DNA of 64,000 nt, from the NCBI RefSeq assembly GCF_003417535.1, contig NZ_QVLS01000005.1:193501-257500 (forward strand), read 5' to 3'. Below, in pieces: positions 8,895 through 18,406 of the stretch. The stretch is from Hydrogenophaga borbori (GTDB lineage: Bacteria > Pseudomonadota > Gammaproteobacteria > Burkholderiales > Burkholderiaceae_C). A program made the position numbers and the translations under genes. The first letter of the stretch is position 1. Each line of letters starts with the position of its first letter. The notes under the pieces were generated by a model. That model made no database searches. It was not told the DNA's origin and saw only the letters and a list, made by a program, of their open reading frames with translations.

Positions 8895-9947
8895 CTATCT
8901 CGATGCCACGGCGGGCTGCTCGTAACTGGGTGGCGGCGCGTTTCCCTGCTTCAAGGCCGCCGCCAGCCCACGAATCGAGCTCAACTCGGCGTCCGACATC
9001 ACGATGTCGCCCACCGGCATCTTCTGCGCCTGGGCCCGAGCGAACATCTCGATGCCTTGGGAGGGGTCTTCGCCCAGTGCGTGCAACTCCCGCGTCGCGA
9101 ATTCGGCGGCCGTCGGGTAGACGCCGTCCAGGCCGAAGTAGAGGATCGACTTCGAGACGTACCGTCCGGACAGCCAACTGCCTCCCGGGATGATGGCCAG
9201 AGCCACATGCCCCGCCAGGCCAGGCACCGCCGCGAGTCGCGCCTTGGTTCTGCGCGACTCGGCTTCGGGCGACGAGGTGATGTACAGGCCATAGGCCGCC
9301 AGCCAGCGCAGATCGTTCGCCGTCTGGGCTTGCTTGAGCAGGTTCGTCGGGAGTTTGATGCCCGGCGACAGGTCGAACCCCAGCTGGTGCGGGTTGGGAT
9401 CGAAATAGGTGCTGTACACACCCGCTTCGCATGCCGGCTTTCCGAGCAGCTCCACCGCCTGGCCATCGTCGAGCGTCACCTGGAAGGGCTGGCCTGGCTG
9501 CAGGCCATGGCGGGCCTTTCGAAGCGCCACCATCGCCGAGTAGGGCTCGTCGGGTTCAATGGCCCGGCCGTTGATGGCCACCACGACGTCGCCGACCTTG
9601 AGCTTGGGCTCGGCCGTCGGGTCCACCCACACGACACGGGCCTTGTGGTCCACGCCAAGCTTGGCATAGGCCGCGCGCAGCTCATCGCTCAGCTGCTGGG
9701 GGTCGACGTGGCCCGTCGTCATCAGAATGAAGGGCTCGTGCGGGTGAGCCGTGCTGCAGTAGCGCTGTGTTGCCATGCGCTGGGCCTGTTCGTAGACGGC
9801 GCGCAGCAGGCCGATCTCGTTGTGGAGCTGAACCCGCGCCTGCTCCAGGGCGCCGGGGGAGACAGGCATGTCTTTGGCGATGCGCTGCGAGGCGCAGCCC
9901 GCCAGGGCGAAAAGCGACATCGCCAGAAGGAATGTGCGCAGTGTCAT
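8895..9947 (-). CDS. lipoprotein with PDZ-like domain
   Basis: A 350-residue protein with a type II signal peptide. The lipobox LAGC puts the lipidated cysteine near residue 18, so it is membrane-anchored in the periplasm. Around residues 105-130, VVWVDPTAEPKLKVGDVVVAINGRAIEPD is a PDZ-type loop that binds peptide ends. A protease catalytic triad or HExxH motif was not found, so it is probably a scaffold or chaperone-like protein. It is monocistronic and follows the gene-poor region. The function is not recognised. Confidence 0.75.
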   Translation of the reverse strand: MTLRTFLLAMSLFALAGCASQRIAKDMPVSPGALEQARVQLHNEIGLLRAVYEQAQRMATQRYCSTAHPHEPFILMTTGHVDPQQLSDELRAAYAKLGVDHKARVVWVDPTAEPKLKVGDVVVAINGRAIEPDEPYSAMVALRKARHGLQPGQPFQVTLDDGQAVELLGKPACEAGVYSTYFDPNPHQLGFDLSPGIKLPTNLLKQAQTANDLRWLAAYGLYITSSPEAESRRTKARLAAVPGLAGHVALAIIPGGSWLSGRYVSKSILYFGLDGVYPTAAEFATRELHALGEDPSQGIEMFARAQAQKMPVGDIVMSDAELSSIRGLAAALKQGNAPPPSYEQPAVASR

Positions 9948-10191
9948 TTCAGATGGTTCGGCGCTGTCCCATGGCTGTGCCGACAGCCGGTGGCCCCGCG
10001 GTGGCGAAAGCCCGCCAGGTCGCGGGCCGTGGATGCTTGCATTTGAGCTAGCTATCGGCGACGGCGCCGAAAGCTTGAGGCCTTGCCGGCCGCGCTCGGT
10101 TCAACGCGGAAGACCCAGCCCCTGCCCATTCCTTCCGCGTTGAGCGCTCGCTCGCGCCCCCCCACCGGGTGCTCGACGCGCGAGGGGGCTC

Positions 10192-11244
10192 TCAATGCGT
10201 ATGGCCGTGGTGCAGGTCGGGCACATGGGGGTGCGCATGCACCTGTGCCGCATGGACATGGCGATGGCTGTGAGCCCCCTGGGGCATGGGCTCGTGGTGG
10301 TGGTCGTGGTGGCCGTCGTCGTGCGTGTGGGCGTGCTCGTGTTCGGTGGGCTCGTGCGCGTGTTCGTGCTCATGCGACTCCAGCAGATGCAGCGCGATGC
10401 CCGCGAGCATGAGTGCGCCGCCCAGCACCAGCAGCAACGATCCACCGCGTTCCCCGAGGCCCCATGCACCCAGCGCGCCAATGAAGGGCGCAAAGGCGAA
10501 CACGGATCCCGTGCGCGCGGCGCCAAAGCTGCGCTGGGCCAGCAGGTAGAAGCGAAGGCTCAGGCCATAGCCGCTGGCGCCGATGCCCACCAACCCGCAG
10601 GCCACCCAACCGCCGGGCAGGGGTTCGCCGAATGCCCAGGCCAGGGTGAACGTGGCCACCGCGCCCAGACAGGATTTGCTCAGCACGACTTGCCCGGGGT
10701 CGCGGTCGGCGAGCCCTCGCGACAAGCTGTTGTCCACGCCCCAGGCGGCGGTGGCCACCATCACCGCGACCAGGCCGAACAGCTGCGCGTGGCCCTGCAA
10801 GCCTTGCTCGAATGCGAGAACCACGCCGCCAGCCAGCAGCGAGGCCATGGCCAGGACGACGCGCTTGTCCACGGTCTCCCCATACAGGCGCCATGCCAGA
10901 ACGGCGGTGAAAAAGGCTTCGAGGGTCAACATCAGCGAGGCCGAAGTGCCGCTGGTGCGCTGCAGGCCCCAGGCCAGGGCAACCGGCCCGATGACGGCAC
11001 CCGACAGCGCCATCCCCAGCAAACGGCCGGTGTCGCCGAGCCGCAGTGGCGCTTCGCGCTCCCGGGGGCGGCGCACAAACAGCGACACCAGGCTGGCACC
11101 GCCGTAGAGGAGGGCGGCCGTGGTGAATGGGCCGAGGCCCTGGCCCCACCGCTGGACGAAGGGTGTGCTCAGGCCGAAGAGCGTGGCCGCCAGCAGCGCC
11201 AGCAGGCCACCTTTGAGCACGGGTGAAAGCGATCCGTGTGTCAT
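10192..11244 (-). CDS. EamA/DMT-family transporter with histidine-rich C-terminal tail
   Basis: A 350-residue inner-membrane protein with about ten transmembrane helices in two EamA repeats (for example PVALAWGLQRTSGTSASLML and GACLVGIG-like segments), typical of drug/metabolite exporters. The last 60 residues hold 24 histidines (HEHEHAHEPTEHEHAHTH and onward) with aspartates and glutamates, a metal-binding composition unusual for the family. I chose the ATG at 11244 because the membrane domain begins right after it; the frame opens at 11382. The tail suggests transport or sensing of Ni, Co or Zn, or metal-dependent regulation. This is inference. Confidence 0.85.
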   Translation of the reverse strand: MTHGSLSPVLKGGLLALLAATLFGLSTPFVQRWGQGLGPFTTAALLYGGASLVSLFVRRPREREAPLRLGDTGRLLGMALSGAVIGPVALAWGLQRTSGTSASLMLTLEAFFTAVLAWRLYGETVDKRVVLAMASLLAGGVVLAFEQGLQGHAQLFGLVAVMVATAAWGVDNSLSRGLADRDPGQVVLSKSCLGAVATFTLAWAFGEPLPGGWVACGLVGIGASGYGLSLRFYLLAQRSFGAARTGSVFAFAPFIGALGAWGLGERGGSLLLVLGGALMLAGIALHLLESHEHEHAHEPTEHEHAHTHDDGHHDHHHEPMPQGAHSHRHVHAAQVHAHPHVPDLHHGHTH

Positions 11245-11510
11245 GTCATGGCGACGGGTGAAGGGCGAGGCAACGAAGTGGCCCGGGTGAGAGAGAACGG
11301 CATGCGGATTCTGCTTCCTTCTGTCGGCCGCGACCGGCGCGCGTGAACGCGTCGCCCACGGGGGCTTGGGTGCGCGGCGCACCGGCCCGCGGTCCAGCGG
11401 TCGGCGGGCGGCTCAAGAACACCCACACGCCGTCGATACGGGAAGCACGCCCCCGCCGTGTCTGGCGCAGGGGCGAAACCCACCTTTCCGTACTACATCG
11501 GTTCTATCGG

Positions 11511-13055
11511 ATGACACTCAATGACCTCAAGGTCGGCAGCCGCCTGGCCTTTGCCTTTGGACTGGTTCTGCTCATCACGGCCCTCATGTCCGGCATCGGG
11601 GTATGGCGCCTGCAGGAACTGGCCGACACGACGCAACGGCTCGCCACCACCGACAACGAGAAGCTCCAGCTGGCCGTGCGCTGGCGCCAGACCATCGATC
11701 TGAACTGGGTCCGCACGCGCGCCGCGGTACTGGACTCGGACACCAGCCGCATCAGCGATTGGCAGGCCCGCATGGACAAGACCTCCGAGATCACCCTGGC
11801 CTCGCGCAAGCGGCTGGTGGAGCTGGTGCAGGAGGACGAAGGCAAGCGCCTGATCGCGGCCATTGATGCCGCGCGCGAGGCCTACCGCACGCCGCGCGCG
11901 AACCTGCTCAAGCAGCGCCTGATCGGCGAGGACGTGAGCGCGGCGCTGGAGCGCGATCTGCGCCCGCTGGCCGAGGCCTATCTGGGCTCCATCGCCAAGC
12001 TCGAGGAGTACCAGCAGTCCCTCTATGACCAGGCCCTGGCCCAGGCCCATGCCAACGCGGCCCAGGGCCGCTGGATCCTGATCGTCGGCGGTGTGTTCGC
12101 CGTGCTGCTGGGCGCGGCCGCCGCCTTCGTGTTGAGCCGCTCCATCACCGTGCCACTGCGCCAGGCCGCCGACGGCGCGCGCCGCATCGCCGAGGGCGAC
12201 CTCACCAGCCGCATCCACAGCGAAGGCCGCGACGAAGCGGCGCAGCTGCTGCAGGCCCTCAAGGGCATGCAGGACAACCTGGCGCGCGTGGTCGCCAACG
12301 TGCGCGGCAACGCCGAAGGCGTGGCCTCGGCCAGCACGCAGATCGCGCAGGGCAACAGCGACCTCTCGGCCCGCACCGAGCAGCAGGCCTCGGCGCTGGA
12401 GGAGACGGCCGCGTCGATGGAGCAGCTCAGCGCCACCGTGCGCCTGAACGCCGACAACGCGCAGCAGGCCAACCAACTGGCGCGCAGCGCCTCCACGGTG
12501 GCCGAGCAGGGGGGCGAGGTGGTGGCCCAGGTGGTCGACACCATGAAGGGCATCAACGACAGCTCGCGCCGCATCGCCGACATCATCAGCGTGATCGACG
12601 GCATCGCCTTCCAGACCAACATCCTGGCGCTCAACGCGGCGGTGGAAGCCGCGCGCGCTGGCGAGCAGGGCCGCGGTTTCGCGGTGGTGGCGGGCGAGGT
12701 GCGCAACCTGGCCCAGCGCAGCGCCGAGGCGGCCAAGGAGATCAAGGGCCTGATCACCGCCAGCGTGGAGCGTGTCGAACAGGGCTCGGCCCTGGTGGAC
12801 CGCGCCGGCGCGACCATGACCGAGGTGGTGGCCAGCATCCGCCGCGTGACCGACATCGTGGGCGAGATCAGCGCCGCCAGCAGCGAGCAGAGTTCGGGTG
12901 TGGCCCAGGTGGGCGAGGCCGTGACGCAGATGGACCAGGCCACGCAGCAGAACGCGGCGCTGGTGGAGGAAAGCGCGGCCGCGGCCGCCAGCCTCAAAAC
13001 CCAAGCCGCCCAGATGGTGGAGTCGGTGGCGGTGTTCCGGCTGAACCAGGGCTGA
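11511..13055 (+). CDS. methyl-accepting chemotaxis protein
   Basis: A 514-residue transducer. One transmembrane helix lies at about residues 11-31, then a four-helix-bundle periplasmic sensor of about 150 residues, a second helix near residues 185-205 ([20 protein letters not shown]), HAMP, and a long coiled-coil signalling domain. The conserved hairpin tip is [37 protein letters not shown], the CheA/CheW contact. There is no C-terminal CheR pentapeptide. The ATG at 11511 fits the [16 protein letters not shown] start of related receptors; the frame opens at 11343. No chemotaxis kinase genes are nearby, so it is an orphan receptor gene. Confidence 0.93.
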   Translation: MTLNDLKVGSRLAFAFGLVLLITALMSGIGVWRLQELADTTQRLATTDNEKLQLAVRWRQTIDLNWVRTRAAVLDSDTSRISDWQARMDKTSEITLASRKRLVELVQEDEGKRLIAAIDAAREAYRTPRANLLKQRLIGEDVSAALERDLRPLAEAYLGSIAKLEEYQQSLYDQALAQAHANAAQGRWILIVGGVFAVLLGAAAAFVLSRSITVPLRQAADGARRIAEGDLTSRIHSEGRDEAAQLLQALKGMQDNLARVVANVRGNAEGVASASTQIAQGNSDLSARTEQQASALEETAASMEQLSATVRLNADNAQQANQLARSASTVAEQGGEVVAQVVDTMKGINDSSRRIADIISVIDGIAFQTNILALNAAVEAARAGEQGRGFAVVAGEVRNLAQRSAEAAKEIKGLITASVERVEQGSALVDRAGATMTEVVASIRRVTDIVGEISAASSEQSSGVAQVGEAVTQMDQATQQNAALVEESAAAAASLKTQAAQMVESVAVFRLNQG

Positions 13056-13222
13056 GCCGCGGGCGCTGGTGCCCGAGACAGTTGCCTAATCAGCAACTAT
13101 TCATTTCCGTTTGGCTTGTTTATTCCTTTGAAGGCAGTCTTTACAGTTCATCCCATGCCGAACAGAAAGCGGCATCGAGATTCAAATCACTGTCTATCCG
13201 CTGTCTTTTTAAAGGAATTGTC

Positions 13223-13534
13223 ATGAAAACCGCCAAAAACATCGCCCTTTCCCTTGCTCTGGCCCTGGGCGCCGGTGCCGCCTTCGCCGAAGGCCCCATC
13301 GAAGGCAACGAAGTCTTCAACTTCCAATCCACCCTGAGCCGCGCCGAGGTGCAGGCCCAGGCCGTGCAAGCCAATCAGGCCGGCCTGGTCGCCCGCGGCG
13401 AGATCTTCCCGGTCGACCAGGCCGTGGCCAGCAGCGGCCTGAGCCGCGACGAGGTCCGCGCCGAAGCGATCCAGGCCCAGCGCACGGGCCGCACCGCGCG
13501 CGGCGAGATCGTGTCGGTGGAAGCGGGCGCCTGA
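13223..13534 (+). CDS. DUF4148 domain-containing secreted protein
   Basis: A 103-residue protein with a cleavable signal peptide (MKTAKNIALSLALALGAGAA, cleavage after FAE). The mature part repeats a motif: LSRAEVQAQAVQANQAGLVARGE, then LSRDEVRAEAIQAQRTGRTARGE. This is the DUF4148 pattern of Burkholderiales periplasmic proteins of unknown role. The ATG at 13223 has AAAGGA seven bases upstream. A strong intrinsic terminator follows. A paralogue lies at 53681-54079 with near-identical DNA over about 150 bp. Confidence 0.85.
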   Translation: MKTAKNIALSLALALGAGAAFAEGPIEGNEVFNFQSTLSRAEVQAQAVQANQAGLVARGEIFPVDQAVASSGLSRDEVRAEAIQAQRTGRTARGEIVSVEAGA

Positions 13535-13573
13535 GCCCCAGGGCGCGCGCCGCGCCCTCGCCCGACATTCACA

Positions 13574-13601
13574 GCGGCGGCCCCTCGGGGCCGCCGCTTT
13601 T
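13574..13601 (+). terminator. rho-independent terminator after DUF4148 gene
   Basis: A perfect 11-bp stem GCGGCGGCCCC/GGGGCCGCCGC with a two-base TC gap (tighter loop in practice), followed by TTTT at 13598-13601. It lies 40 bp after the DUF4148 stop and before the convergent lipid-transport operon. Confidence 0.85.
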
Positions 13602-13612
13602 GCTTGGGCGGT

Positions 13613-14293
13613 TTACCCTCCGGGCGCCCTGGCCGGCGATGGGGGCGCGGCCGGTGGCGGTGTGAGCGCCATCGCACGCGCCACCGCCGCCGCCGCGTCG
13701 GTGGCCAGGCGGTCCAGCAGCGCGGCGTAGGCCTGGGCCTGGGCCTGCGGCGTGTCCGCGCCGGCCGCCAGTTCGTAGTCGAGCCGCTGGCTGGTCGCCG
13801 TGCGTGGCGCGGCGCCCATGGACGCCACCACGAGGCGCGCGCTCGCCTTCAGCTGGCGCTGCGCGCGCGAATAGTCCATGCGGTCGATCACCACGCGCAG
13901 GCCCGCCACCGGCGACCACTCCGAACACTGGGCCTCGCAGATGCGCCAGTCCGGCAACCGGGCGCGCAGTCCGGAGGTGAACTCGCGCGCCAGGCCCACC
14001 TCGATGCGCTCGGCCCAGAAGGTGTCGGGCCATTCGGCCAGGGTGCTGCCGTCGGTGCGGTAGCGCACGCGCCGCGAGACGAGGTACTCCGGAATCTGCA
14101 GGCGCGCGACCGCGAGCGTGGCGCCCTCCACCGGCGGCGCGGCCGCTGGCGCGGTGGCGATGGCCGGGGCGCCCGGCAGGGTCAGCAGCGTGGGCGCCCG
14201 CTCGGGCGCCGAGGCGCAGCCGGTGAGGACGGCCGCGGCGGTGGCCGCGAGCGTGAGGGCCGCGGCGCGGCGGGGGAAGGAGGGCGTGCTCAT
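13613..14293 (-). CDS. ABC-type transport auxiliary lipoprotein (PqiC/DUF330-like)
   Basis: A 226-residue outer-membrane-directed lipoprotein: signal peptide with lipobox LTGC near residue 25. The body contains LQIPEYLVSRRVRYRTDGSTL and AEWPDTFWAERIEVGLAREF, the pattern of the auxiliary lipoprotein that works with MCE-domain proteins. Its ATG overlaps the stop of the MCE gene by four bases, so it is the last cistron of the lipid-transport operon. It probably links the MCE ring to the outer membrane. Confidence 0.88.
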   Translation of the reverse strand: MSTPSFPRRAAALTLAATAAAVLTGCASAPERAPTLLTLPGAPAIATAPAAAPPVEGATLAVARLQIPEYLVSRRVRYRTDGSTLAEWPDTFWAERIEVGLAREFTSGLRARLPDWRICEAQCSEWSPVAGLRVVIDRMDYSRAQRQLKASARLVVASMGAAPRTATSQRLDYELAAGADTPQAQAQAYAALLDRLATDAAAAVARAMALTPPPAAPPSPARAPGG

Positions 14294-15258
14294 TCGCGTC
14301 GGTTCCCGAAAATGATGGCGTTGGGTTGTTCTTCGAGCAGCTCGGCGAACGAGCGCAGACCGCGCGCGGCCTGCGAGAGGTCGCGCACCGCGGTTTCCAG
14401 GTCGGCGCGCAGCGGCGCGTCCGGCGCGGACAGGTCGGCCAGGCGGTCCATGGCCAGCTTGGCCGATTGCGTGGCCTCGCGCGCGCCGACCAGCGCGCGC
14501 TGCAGCTCCGGGCGCGCTTCCTGCAGCGACTGTTCGGTGCTGCGCGACAGCCGCTCGACGGACGCCAGCGCCGCCGTCGAGCTGGCCTGCACCTGGCGGA
14601 TGGTCTCCGTGGCCGCGGTCAAGGTCTGGCGCGAGGCCGCCGCCGTCAGCTTGAGCTCCGCCGAAGCCTCGGACAGCGCCACCTGCACGCCGCTCAGCGT
14701 CTTCTGCACCACCACGAGGGTGTTGCGCATTTCCTCTGCCGTGGCGCGCATCTCGCTCACGGTGTCGCGCAGCGGCAGTTCGGCCACCTGTTGGATCAGC
14801 GGGCCGAAGCGGTCCTGCAGCGCCGGGATCTCCGGGTGGCGCGAACCGCCGTGCAGCGTCGCGGGCGTCTGCGGCGCGAAGTCGAGTTCGACCGCCTTCT
14901 GGCCGGTCACGATGCTTTCGGACACCAGCCGCGCGCGCAGGCCGCGCGCCACCAGCGCGGGCACGTCGACGCCCGCGCCCGCGAGCGCCGAGGCCTGCAG
15001 CCGCAGGACCACGGGCACCGTGGTGCGCAGCGTCGCGCCATCGACGCGGATGCCGATCTCGGTGACCTGGCCGATGGCCACGCCGCGAAAGGTCACCGGC
15101 GCGCCGATCGACAGGCCGCTGACGTTGTCTTCATAGAACACCGTGGCCTTTTGCTGGTCGCTGAACCAGTCCTTGCCGCCGAGCCAGAAGATGGCGGCCA
15201 GCACGATGAACAGGGCGGCGACGACGAAGCTGCCGATGAGCAGGGCGTAGCGTTTCAT
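14290..15258 (-). CDS. mlaD: MCE-domain lipid transport protein (MlaD-like)
   Basis: A 322-residue protein with an N-terminal membrane anchor (MKRYALLIGSFVVAALFIVL) and one MCE domain at about residues 35-115 (VSGLSIGAPVTFRGVAIGQVTEIGI). A long helical, coiled-coil C-terminal half (LSGVQVALSEASAELKLTAA) is typical of PqiB/Mla relatives that build a hydrophobic tunnel. The ATG at 15258 overlaps the TGA of the ATPase gene by four bases; upstream parts of the frame are not coding. It binds phospholipid for trafficking between membranes. MlaD is the closest general name; it is longer than E. coli MlaD. Confidence 0.9.
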   Translation of the reverse strand: MKRYALLIGSFVVAALFIVLAAIFWLGGKDWFSDQQKATVFYEDNVSGLSIGAPVTFRGVAIGQVTEIGIRVDGATLRTTVPVVLRLQASALAGAGVDVPALVARGLRARLVSESIVTGQKAVELDFAPQTPATLHGGSRHPEIPALQDRFGPLIQQVAELPLRDTVSEMRATAEEMRNTLVVVQKTLSGVQVALSEASAELKLTAAASRQTLTAATETIRQVQASSTAALASVERLSRSTEQSLQEARPELQRALVGAREATQSAKLAMDRLADLSAPDAPLRADLETAVRDLSQAARGLRSFAELLEEQPNAIIFGNRRE

Positions 15259-16040
15259 GCGGAATCTCCCCGCGCGCTGGGCGCTGGTGGGTCGGGCGGC
15301 GCTTCCCTTCGCAGGAAGGCATCGACCGTGGGATGGACGTGGGCCCGCGCGAGTTCGCGCGGGCAGCCGCGCGCGATCGGCGTTTTGCTGTCGGCGTCCA
15401 GGAACAGGCCGTCGTCCGCGATGGCGAACAGACTGGGCAGTTCGTGGCTGACCAGGACCACGGCCGCGCCGGTGCGCTGGCGGATGTCGAGGATCAGGTC
15501 GTCGAGCCGGCGCGAGCTGATCGGGTCCAATCCCGCCGAGGGCTCGTCGAGGAACAGCAGCGGCGGCTCGGCGGCGATGGCGCGCGCCAGCCCCGCGCGC
15601 TTCTTCATGCCGCCGCTGAGTTGGGCCGGCATCTGGTCGGCGGCGTGGTCCAGGCCCACCCAGGCCAGCACCTCGCGCGCGCGCGCTTCCTGCGCCCGGG
15701 CATCCAGGGCCGTCTGCCGCGCCAGCGCCAGGCAGACGTTGTCCAGCACGGTCATGGACGACCACAGCGCCGCGCTCTGGAACAGCATGCCGAACTTCAG
15801 CCGCATGGCTTCGCGCTCGGCCTCGCCGCTGGCCCAGTAGTCGACGCCGCCGTGGCGCACCGTGCCGCTGGCCGGCGGCAGCAGGCCCACCAGGTGCTTG
15901 AGCAGGGTGCTCTTGCCGCAGCCGCTGCCGCCCATGATGGCGAAGATGCGGCCGGCTTCCACGTCGAACGAGATGCCGCGCTGGATCAGGCGATCGCCGA
16001 AGCGCATCTCCAGGTCTTGCACGCTCAGCAGCGCCGCCAT
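15255..16040 (-). CDS. mlaF: lipid transport ABC ATPase (MlaF-like)
   Basis: A 261-residue ATPase with Walker A GGSGCGKST, signature LSGGMKKR and Walker B LLFLDEPSAGLDP. The LSGGMKKRAGLARAI form is diagnostic of the Mla/Ttg2A group. It would energise lipid movement by the MlaE permease. It starts directly after the permease stop (TGA then ATG) and overlaps the MCE gene by four bases, which shows tight translational coupling. Confidence 0.93.
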   Translation of the reverse strand: MAALLSVQDLEMRFGDRLIQRGISFDVEAGRIFAIMGGSGCGKSTLLKHLVGLLPPASGTVRHGGVDYWASGEAEREAMRLKFGMLFQSAALWSSMTVLDNVCLALARQTALDARAQEARAREVLAWVGLDHAADQMPAQLSGGMKKRAGLARAIAAEPPLLFLDEPSAGLDPISSRRLDDLILDIRQRTGAAVVLVSHELPSLFAIADDGLFLDADSKTPIARGCPRELARAHVHPTVDAFLRREAPPDPPAPSARGDSA

Positions 16041-16805
16041 TCAGATCCCCAGCGTGTTCGCGACCAGCGCGAACACGGCGTCGATGACGATGATGGCCAC
16101 GATGCTGGTCACCACCGCGCCCGTGGTGGCCAGGCCCACGCCCGCGGCGTTGCGCTGCGCGTAGAGGCCGTGGTAGCAGCCCACCATGCCGATCAGCGCG
16201 CCGAACACCAGCGACTTCGCGGCGCCCAGGCCGAGGTGTGTCCAGGTGAGTGCCTCGGCCGTGCGGTGCATGTAGGCGGCGGGCGAGAGATCGAGCATCA
16301 CCGAGGCCACCACCATGCCGCCCACCAGGCCCGCGAGACAGGCGAAGACGAACAGCAGCGGCATCATCACCAGCAGCGCCGCCACGCGCGGCAGCACCAG
16401 GAAGTCCATTGCCGGCAGGCCCAGCACCTCCAGCGCGTCCACTTCCTCGTTGGTCTGCATGGTGGCCAGCTCGGCCGCGAAGGCCGCGCCGGTGCGCCCG
16501 GCGATGACCACGGCGGTGATGATGGCCGCCATTTCGCGCGCCACCGAAATGGCCACCAGGTCGGCGACGAAGATGCCGGCCCCGAACTTGAGCAGCTGCA
16601 CGGCGCCGACGAAGGCGAGGATGGCGCCCACCAGGAAGTTGACCAGGCAGACGATGCCCACCGCGCGGGCGCTGGTGTCGGCCAGCACGCGCAGGGCGTC
16701 CTGCACTCGGTAGCGGCGCCGTCCGCCCAGTGCCGCCACGGCCGAGAGCAGGACCTCGCCGAGAAAGGCCACGGGCCGGCGCGCGAGGGCGAGGGAGACC
16801 GGCAT
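16041..16805 (-). CDS. mlaE: lipid transport ABC permease (MlaE-like)
   Basis: A 254-residue membrane protein with five to six helices. It has the MlaE family core GAILAFVGAVQLLKFGAGIF, REMAAIITAVVIAGRTGAAFAAELATM and LPAMDFLVLPR. It is the first gene of the four-gene operon (permease, ATPase, MCE protein, lipoprotein). No MlaB STAS protein and no MlaC shuttle are present, so this is the Pqi/Ttg-like layout seen in many betaproteobacteria. It acts in the inner membrane to keep outer-membrane lipid asymmetry or in solvent tolerance. Confidence 0.92.
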   Translation of the reverse strand: MPVSLALARRPVAFLGEVLLSAVAALGGRRRYRVQDALRVLADTSARAVGIVCLVNFLVGAILAFVGAVQLLKFGAGIFVADLVAISVAREMAAIITAVVIAGRTGAAFAAELATMQTNEEVDALEVLGLPAMDFLVLPRVAALLVMMPLLFVFACLAGLVGGMVVASVMLDLSPAAYMHRTAEALTWTHLGLGAAKSLVFGALIGMVGCYHGLYAQRNAAGVGLATTGAVVTSIVAIIVIDAVFALVANTLGI

Positions 16806-16864
16806 CAGGCGCGGACCTTTCGGCGCACGGGGGTGGCAGCGGGAGGGGCTGTCATCGGCCTATC

Positions 16865-18205
16865 TTATGCAGCCGAGGGCGTTTCCGGCTGTAACCGGTC
16901 TCGGTGCGCCAGCGCCGGGAATACCCGCCACCACACGGCCACCACCACCAGGGTGCCGATGCCGCCCAGCAGCACCGAGCCCACCGGCCCCAGCAGCGCC
17001 GCCGTCACGCCCGACTCGAACTCGCCGAGCTGGTTGCTCGCGCCGATGAACACCGCGTTCACCGCGCCCACGCGGCCGCGCATCTCGTCCGGGGTCTCGA
17101 GCTGCACCAGCGACTGTCGGATCACCACGCTGAACATGTCGGCCGCGCCGCCGACGGCCAGCGCCGCGAAGGCCGCCCAGAAGCTGGTGGCCAGCGCGAA
17201 GGCGATCATCGCGGCGCCGAACACCGCCACCGCGCCCAGCAGCCGGCGCCCTGCGCGGCGTGCAATGGGACAGCGCGCCAGGCACAGGCCCACCAGCACC
17301 GCGCCCAACGCCGGCGCCGAGCGCAGCAGCCCCAGGCCTTCGGGACCCGTGTGCAGCACGTCGCGCGCGAAGATGGGCAGCAGCGCCGTGGCGCCGCCCA
17401 GCAGCACGGCGAACAGGTCCAGCGACACGGCACCCAGCAGCACCGGTCGCCGCCAGATGAAGTGCAGGCCGGCCGTGAGCTGCGACAGGCCAGGCGCCGC
17501 GCGCGGTCCCGGCGCGGGCCGGTGGTGCATGCGCAGCACGCCCGCGATGGCCCCCATCAGCAGCAGCCACGACAGCGCGTACACGACCGCCGCGCCCCAG
17601 TGCGCGCCCAGGGCGCCGGCCTGGCCGGCCGCATCGGCGGCGGCCAGTGCCCGCGGGTCCATCCGCCGCGCCACCGTCGGTCCCAGGGCGTACAACGCGC
17701 CGCCCAGGGCGGGCCCGCCGATCACGGCGGCCTGCATGGTCGAGCTGGCGGCGGCCACCGCGCGTGGCAGCAGGCCCAGCGGCACCAGCGAGGGCAGCAG
17801 CGCCTGATGCGCGGGCATCTGCAAGGCGCGCGCCGCGCCCAGCAGAACGGACAGCAGCAGGATCACGTGCGGCCCCACCCAGCCCCCGGCGCTGGCCAGG
17901 GCCAGGCAGAAGGCGGCCAGGCATTGCAGGCCCAGGGCGCCGGCCAGCAGCAGGCGCCGGTCGTGCCGGTCCACCAGGTGGCCCGCGGGCAGGGTCAGCA
18001 GCAGCGCGGGCAGGAACTGCGCGAGCCCGACCAGGCCCAGGTACCAGGCGCTGGCGGTGAGGTCGTACATCTGCCAGCCCAGCGCCACCATCAGCATCTG
18101 GTTGGCGGCGCCGCCGGTCACGCGCGCGGCCAGCAGGCGCAGGTAGTCGCGCTGGTCGCGCAGCCGCGCTGGGACCGTGCCGGGCCGCGTGTCGGTAGGG
18201 CTCAT
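16865..18205 (-). CDS. MFS transporter (MFS_3/EntS-like)
   Basis: A 446-residue protein with about twelve transmembrane helices. The segment LPAGHLVDRHDRRLLLAG is the MFS loop 2-3 motif and DEMRGRVGAVNAVFIGASNQLGEFESGV is characteristic of the EntS-like exporter group. It probably exports a siderophore, drug or metabolite. It lies 60 bp upstream of mlaE on the same strand, but the spacing and function suggest a separate unit. It is divergent from the AsmA gene across 201 bp. Confidence 0.9.
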   Translation of the reverse strand: MSPTDTRPGTVPARLRDQRDYLRLLAARVTGGAANQMLMVALGWQMYDLTASAWYLGLVGLAQFLPALLLTLPAGHLVDRHDRRLLLAGALGLQCLAAFCLALASAGGWVGPHVILLLSVLLGAARALQMPAHQALLPSLVPLGLLPRAVAAASSTMQAAVIGGPALGGALYALGPTVARRMDPRALAAADAAGQAGALGAHWGAAVVYALSWLLLMGAIAGVLRMHHRPAPGPRAAPGLSQLTAGLHFIWRRPVLLGAVSLDLFAVLLGGATALLPIFARDVLHTGPEGLGLLRSAPALGAVLVGLCLARCPIARRAGRRLLGAVAVFGAAMIAFALATSFWAAFAALAVGGAADMFSVVIRQSLVQLETPDEMRGRVGAVNAVFIGASNQLGEFESGVTAALLGPVGSVLLGGIGTLVVVAVWWRVFPALAHRDRLQPETPSAA

Positions 18206-18406
18206 GCGGCGAGTCTAGGCGGGTGGGCCACGCCGCCTCGGCGACCGGGAACATGCCCACCCGGTTCACAGACCGATACAGCGGCCCGGGAACGCCGCTT
18301 GCCGCGTGGGCTTCCCACACCCATGGCAACGCCGTTCCACGTCCATCGCCGGGGCCCTGGCTTGTCGCGGGGCCGCCCGGTGCGCGCCCTGCGCGGGGGG
18401 GACTGA

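Noticed and set aside
16041..18205. MFS gene as part of the Mla operon.
   Set aside because: It is on the same strand and 60 bp upstream, but has no overlap, unlike the four coupled Mla genes, and its family has a different role.
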